Source of the DNA: Hyalella azteca
Taxonomy: Eukaryota; Arthropoda; Malacostraca; Amphipoda; Hyalellidae
DNA: 64,000 nucleotides
NCBI RefSeq assembly: GCF_000764305.2
Contig: NW_025946085.1
Location: 18,342 to 82,341 of the forward strand
Direction: 5' to 3'
The translations under genes were made by a program, and so were the position numbers. The notes under the pieces are model-generated. The model was not told the origin of the DNA and did not search any database. It saw only the letters and a program-made list of their open reading frames with translations. Below, one piece after another: positions 58,931 to 64,000 of the stretch (its first letter is position 1; each line of letters begins with the position of its first letter).

Positions 58931-58956
58931 GTTTCGGAGTCCAGCTCCATCATCAG
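58931..58956 (-). other. Hammerhead-like core motif
   Basis: On the minus strand the string CTGATGA, a 4-bp stem GGAG/CTCC with a five-base loop, then GAAAC resembles the hammerhead ribozyme core known from Penelope-like elements and retrozymes. There is one extra base between CTGATGA and the stem, and no clear stem III or cleavage site. Function is doubtful. Confidence 0.25.
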
Positions 58957-58959
58957 TTC

Positions 58960-61660
58960 GACTAAACTAAAAATGAATAAACCACGTTTTTCGTTTTAGA
59001 TGTTGTAAAATATTTTAACTGAAATACAAAAGACCAAGAAAATGAAAGCAAACAGAGATCAGTAGCTGCCGAAAAATTATTTTCTACTTTTGAGTCCACA
59101 TGAAAAACGTGGTCTTTAAAAATTTTTTTTATACATTTTTTCTCGTGTCAGTGCGACCAGGTCCTTGCGGCCAGGGATTGTTTTCTATCTGTGAAAAATT
59201 TGAATGGGCAAAACTACTCAGTTCCGACGGCTTTGATGTAAACAAACATTATATTAAGTCCTCCAAGTGTATGATTAGCCATGAAAGCCTCGTGATGAAT
59301 CTAGCACTCACCACTGAATAAGAACTTGATTGACTTTATACCTTGTCCTTGAGAGTCCATTGGGCTATTGAAATAAATTTTCTTTCCGGGATCCAAGATG
59401 CAGAGTCCTTTGAATTTATTTCTTCCTGATGGCGGTCCGAGGAAGACATTGAATCTGAGTCCAAGGAAAATTGAATCGACCTTTGAGGTCAGAGGCGACT
59501 TTAGTAATACTGGCCGTTGGTAGATGGACATCGTAGCACGGAAGTATCGGGGGCGTTGGAAATTCTGACGCTACCGAGATTCGGTGGCATTGATCCTTTT
59601 CACCACTAAAACATTTTTCGTACAGCCGGAGAAGCAATTGGAGAAGCAATGGAGAAGCAATCAGCTGGAGCTGGAGAACAATCTCCAATCAGCTGGAGAA
59701 CGTACAGCTGGAGAAGCAATCAACCAACAAAATGTGACTTTTCTTCGACGCTGTTCGAGTGCGCGCAATGAGAGAAAGGCTCTTCTACGGGCAAAGCTAC
59801 ACACATAATACGCTTTTCATGAAATTTGGAACATTTTTCGTGGGTTTTTGCTCCGGGAGAAGATTGCGTGGAATGACAGGCATGAAGTGAGTTGCCAGGG
59901 CAAAAAAATATTTCACTCCTAAAAATGACTCTCATCCTGCTTTCTATTTCTCATCCTTGAAAAAAATTTACTTATTTTAATTAAATTCTTCTTGTTGTTC
60001 TTTATATTTGATATGATTTCGCTGACCATGGTGTTTGGAAGACTCTATTTATTTTATAAACCGAATTGTGCACATAGTTCATATTAATGCAAAATTGATT
60101 GAAGACCAAGGAATGCCTTCTATTACCAATAAGAATAAATAATCAATTCATTGAGGAAACGAACAATGAAACTGTCAAAAATGGTCAAATTGACAGAAAA
60201 AATTCAGCATGAAACGGTAAATATTATCCTCTCGTGGACTTAAATGCAATTTAATTCCAATCACCATCAATATAGGTATAAATTTTACTGCTACTAATTT
60301 CAAACTTCCTAACACGTGGTCACTCTAACTAGATGCGGTCGATCGTTAAGCCTTTAGATACAAATTCAAAGCATTGGTCAAATTATCTGCTGCATACAGG
60401 GATATTAATTTTGCTCAATACCGCGTTTTATATTTTCCGTTTCTGCGCACTGTTACAAAAATGATTTTTCGTATTCATGATGTTTGATCGACATGCACCG
60501 ATAATAATTCACTCGACATTAAATCTCTGTCTCGAATGCAACAAGGCACTGTTCATGTCTTCCCGCAACATGGCACTCTAAATTTTAAATAAAACAAATG
60601 TGATTCAAAATAATAGTGCCAGGAACAAATTCCAAGACAAAGGATTTTCAACCCGGTGTATCGGTGATGTTCAACACCAATTTTTAGCATTGACTTGAAT
60701 TTTGTGGGCACATTAACGACATAATAATGATTTGTAAATTCGCATAAAGATAAAATTCGTAGGGTCTTTGCCGATTATTTTCTTTTTTGATTAGAAATTG
60801 TTTGAAATCGTATTGGCCGACTTGGCACCTCGAAATTATGTCGATCCATTCATGGGTATTCGGCAGAAGTTGACTTGAAGTACTCATGATTTAGTTGTGG
60901 TTTATTTGACGGTATATGAATTAGTTTTACATCTAATTATTCCAGTAGCTACACTGTTCGGAAAATCAACGTAAAACGGTTAGTGGCTGGCCGTTCCTCA
61001 CTTCAGTGGCCACGTGGCGAACTTAAAAAACACCACATCGTAGTTTTTTTCAATTTAACACAAGAAACCTGCACTATATTACAAAAAACTGCGAAACAGT
61101 TAATTTTCACGCTTTGTCCGGCCACAAGTACGCTGTTCACACCGTTTTTCACGTTTTTTCGAACAGCACACGTACGAATTAAATTCATTGATATTGTTAG
61201 TCTCGTTCCAATTTTTTTTAATATCTCGTCCGGTATCGAAGATGACTTGACGACTTTCTAATGATCGTACATTAACGAAAAGGAACGAGATTTGGCAGCT
61301 AAGAAACTGGCATGGCAATTGCCCTGTTACTCATAGTTTCGGTTCTGATCCTGAATTATTGCGCTATTACTCCAGCGCGACGGGTAATGTTCGGCTCAGT
61401 GAAAAAATTTAGCCAAAAATTTTCCAACAAAATTTGTTGATAGAATGTTGTAAGAAAAACTTTCACAACATAATGATGTACGCTTCCAATTAGCGATGCT
61501 GTTAAGGAATAGTACCAATTTAAATCAGATTTCATTAACAGCAACTTTCTATTTTAGTTCAGAGACTTTCGTACTTTAGGTTTTGTTTATTTACAAGATC
61601 AATTCATTCATGTTTTAGATTCTAGCTGGAGTAGACTGCAGGGCATAACGCAATTATTGT
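58960..61660. other. Intergenic DNA
   Basis: No gene recognised. Small gagaagcaat and agctggaga repeats lie at 59625-59720. Confidence 0.6.
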
Positions 61661-61668
61661 ACAGTTCT

Positions 61669-61886
61669 ATAGGGCTATATACTTTCAAAAAAAAAATTAA
61701 GAGATCGTAAGTTCATCAGCCAATCATTGACGGCCTTTCAAGCCACTCTTTTAAAAACAGTTAAGAGATCGTAAGTTCATCAGCCAATCATTGACGGCCT
61801 TTCAAGCAAAATCCACCAATCATAGACAAGGAAATAGAACGTAAGTACTTACGTTCACTTAGCGAGTTTTGAAAGTATGGCCCCTG
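61669..61886. mobile_element. MITE with GGGGCCATACTTTCAAAA terminus
   Basis: The right end (gttttgaaagtatggcccc) and left end (agggctatatactttcaaaa) form an imperfect inverted repeat. Inside is a direct duplication of gatcgtaagttcatcagcc and aatcattgacggcctttcaa (61701-61735 and 61765-61805). Its terminus is related to the fragment at 41605. Confidence 0.65.
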
Positions 61887-61889
61887 TTT

Positions 61890-63980
61890 TAGTAAATATA
61901 CGTGTGAATAATCTGTGTACCCAATGAGCTGAACCTGCATGACCGCGATTTATATACGTAGCTCGAGTCACAGAGAGACGAAGTCAACAGCCACGCTATT
62001 TTTATTCACTTATGTTCCTCGTCATGGCGCTGATTGCGAGAATTGTTCGAAAATTCGAGCAGAGAATACATATACAGAGAACCCAATCCACGCTCTGATG
62101 GATTAACTGACAATAAAATTCTCATTTCCACCTATTTCGTAATTTTGTATAACAATTTTTTGCGCCATATCGTCGATATTATCTTATATTTTCTTAAGCG
62201 TTTGTAAAATTTTCTTCACGACTCAAGATGAGGAGAAAATGAATGTGATACAGCAAAAAAAATTATGATTTTCAATTTTTGAATATGAACGAGTTTGAGA
62301 ATGAAGCCACACAGAAGAGATATGATGGCTTTACATTTCTTCCACTTCCAAAATTGTTTATGGTTGTCTTGTATTTCAGTGAATTTTCCTCGCATTTTAA
62401 AACATCAATTATAACTGCGAAAAAATTGCGCACACAATCTATTTATATGCAGTATTTTTTCATTGTTATGGAGGCGAGACATGCGAGATCATTGGCCATG
62501 GAGACCGCAAATAAAACAGGAAATTGGCGCCCGAGTGAGCGCTGGTCGGACTTCCAAGTCTGAATTCTGAAATCATGTTTTACGCGGATCTTCTTTCAAT
62601 AAACATGAAACTATAAACATGAAAGTCTAAAAATTCAATGTGCCAAACGAGTGAAATACATAAATTTTTCTGTCAAATAAACAAGATTCCTGTCTTGAAA
62701 TTGCAGGACCTCTGGCTCGTGTTTTTATTTGCTAGTGACTTTTGCAATCATTTAAGCGTTAGGTCGATGCACATCTTGACATAATTTTTAAAACATATTC
62801 ATTATATGCGCCCCGAGAATGAATTTAAGAAAATCTGCACAGCAAAAAAGACCTTCCATGTTTTTTATCATAACGAACATAAACCCTTAGTGCGTTTTTT
62901 TCGATAAATTAGGCAATTATGGGCGGCTAACGAGTTTTTTTCCTCCAGCCTTCATAGAAAATATTCCAAAATGAAAGACATCGCTAGATCTAAAATTCAA
63001 TTGCATCCCATTTAATCCGCATAATTTTTCAAAATCTATCTCGAATTTTACACGTGGTCCGATTGTATTTTTTCATCCTATAAACGGCCTGGCTTTATTT
63101 TCAACTCTTCAACATTCCATTAGCAACATTTCCGCAACATTTTCATTCATAAAATTTTCTGGCAATTTTTTTCTTATTTCTAATTTTGATGAGATGACTT
63201 CAATTTAAGTCATAAAATATCATCGCAAAAGAGGTCATAAAGTCAGAATGGATGAGACTTCCACTTCAGCTGTTAATTCTATTACTTGGTCGAATTTCCT
63301 TTATCTTATAGCGGTAATATTTTCCAAACTTGTTCCGAGGGTGGCAATAACTTTCGCTAGAGTGAAGCCGTTGGCAACTGGACACGTGACTCTTATTTCC
63401 AAAGGAACTGTTCGATTGTTAAACACGTCTCAAGATACCCGCTACCTGCTCACAAAATTCCGGAAATGAGAGCAAATTTCTTGTTTGTAGTCGGCTATCA
63501 TTTACATAAAATCTGTAAATACTTAAAATATGCCATGGTGCAAATGCATGTTTTCGGACTATAAAATCTGTATGTATAAAATTTTCTCGCGGAATAAATA
63601 TTCTGTAGCCATAATCAAATATGATTTGGTTCGTTCATTACGGAAATTATTTTTAATATTATTTTCTTGATTTGCAATTCAAGGGTTATAAAAGAGTCTG
63701 AACAAAATTTCCCGCGGGAAATAATTTAAATAAAACTTGTAATTTTTTACTATACCTATCCAATAATTTGGACTACCGAAGATGTTATATGAATTAGTTT
63801 ATGACAGCTATCTCGCATGCTAATAATTGTTTTAATTAGTTCTCTTCCCCTTGTGCGCGATAGAAACTTTGACATCTACTGGTAGAGCCTGCTTGTAAAA
63901 TTTGGTGTTAGTGGTTTTTTAAAGTTATGGAATCTCTTCTTGACTTAACTTTCCATTATTTACTTATTATTGCAATTTTT
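61890..63980. other. Intergenic or intronic AT-rich DNA
   Basis: No recognisable gene, RNA or repeat. Confidence 0.6.
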
Positions 63981-63983
63981 CAG

Positions 63984-64000
63984 GAAGGCAAACAAGATGA
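63984..64000 (+). CDS. Possible exon start at window edge
   Basis: The acceptor-like tattattgcaatttttcag at 63965-63983 is followed by gaaggcaaacaagatga, cut by the window end. Too little is present to know the frame or product. Confidence 0.2.

Overview
This is a piece of an animal nuclear genome, not a prokaryote: genes have spliced exons with GT-AG introns, there are AATAAA polyadenylation signals, tRNA-derived SINEs, non-LTR retrotransposon remnants and very many minisatellites. An arthropod-type initiator (TCAGTT) at one promoter and a BCO/RPE65-family gene suggest an arthropod, possibly a crustacean. The species assignment is inference only.

Layout. (1) 2-10028, plus strand: the 3' part of a nine-exon gene for a charged, low-complexity, coiled-coil protein I do not recognise. 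An 867-base assembly gap and a single N interrupt its introns. (2) 10.2-21 kb: AT-rich and gene-poor, ending in two minisatellites. (3) 21983-41035, minus strand: two large exons encoding related C2H2 zinc-finger arrays (8 and 10 fingers). For the second (gene B) I can assemble a whole transcript: promoter and leader exon near 41 kb, a second exon with the start codon at 36893, and the big finger exon. The first (gene A) has no visible 5' exon of its own. (4) 41-50 kb: transposon-rich DNA with a LINE 3' end, a tRNA SINE sharing its tail, a 1.6-kb hAT-like foldback element with perfect 8-bp target-site duplications, and minisatellites. (5) 51131-55433, plus strand: a complete four-exon carotenoid cleavage oxygenase gene (537 aa) with all four iron-binding histidines. 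(6) 55.5-64 kb: intergenic, with a broken LINE (endonuclease and RT parts), a MITE, and a possible exon start at the right edge.

The most unusual theme is that many tandem arrays lie exactly on exon-intron junctions and their units contain the splice site itself. Arrays with repeated 5' splice sites start at 299, 7298 and 52431; arrays with repeated 3' splice sites (plus copied first exon bases) end at 1652, 2285 and 51130. In the 21-bp arrays, use of any repeated donor keeps the reading frame. I know of no name for this arrangement and suggest it as the observation most worth checking.
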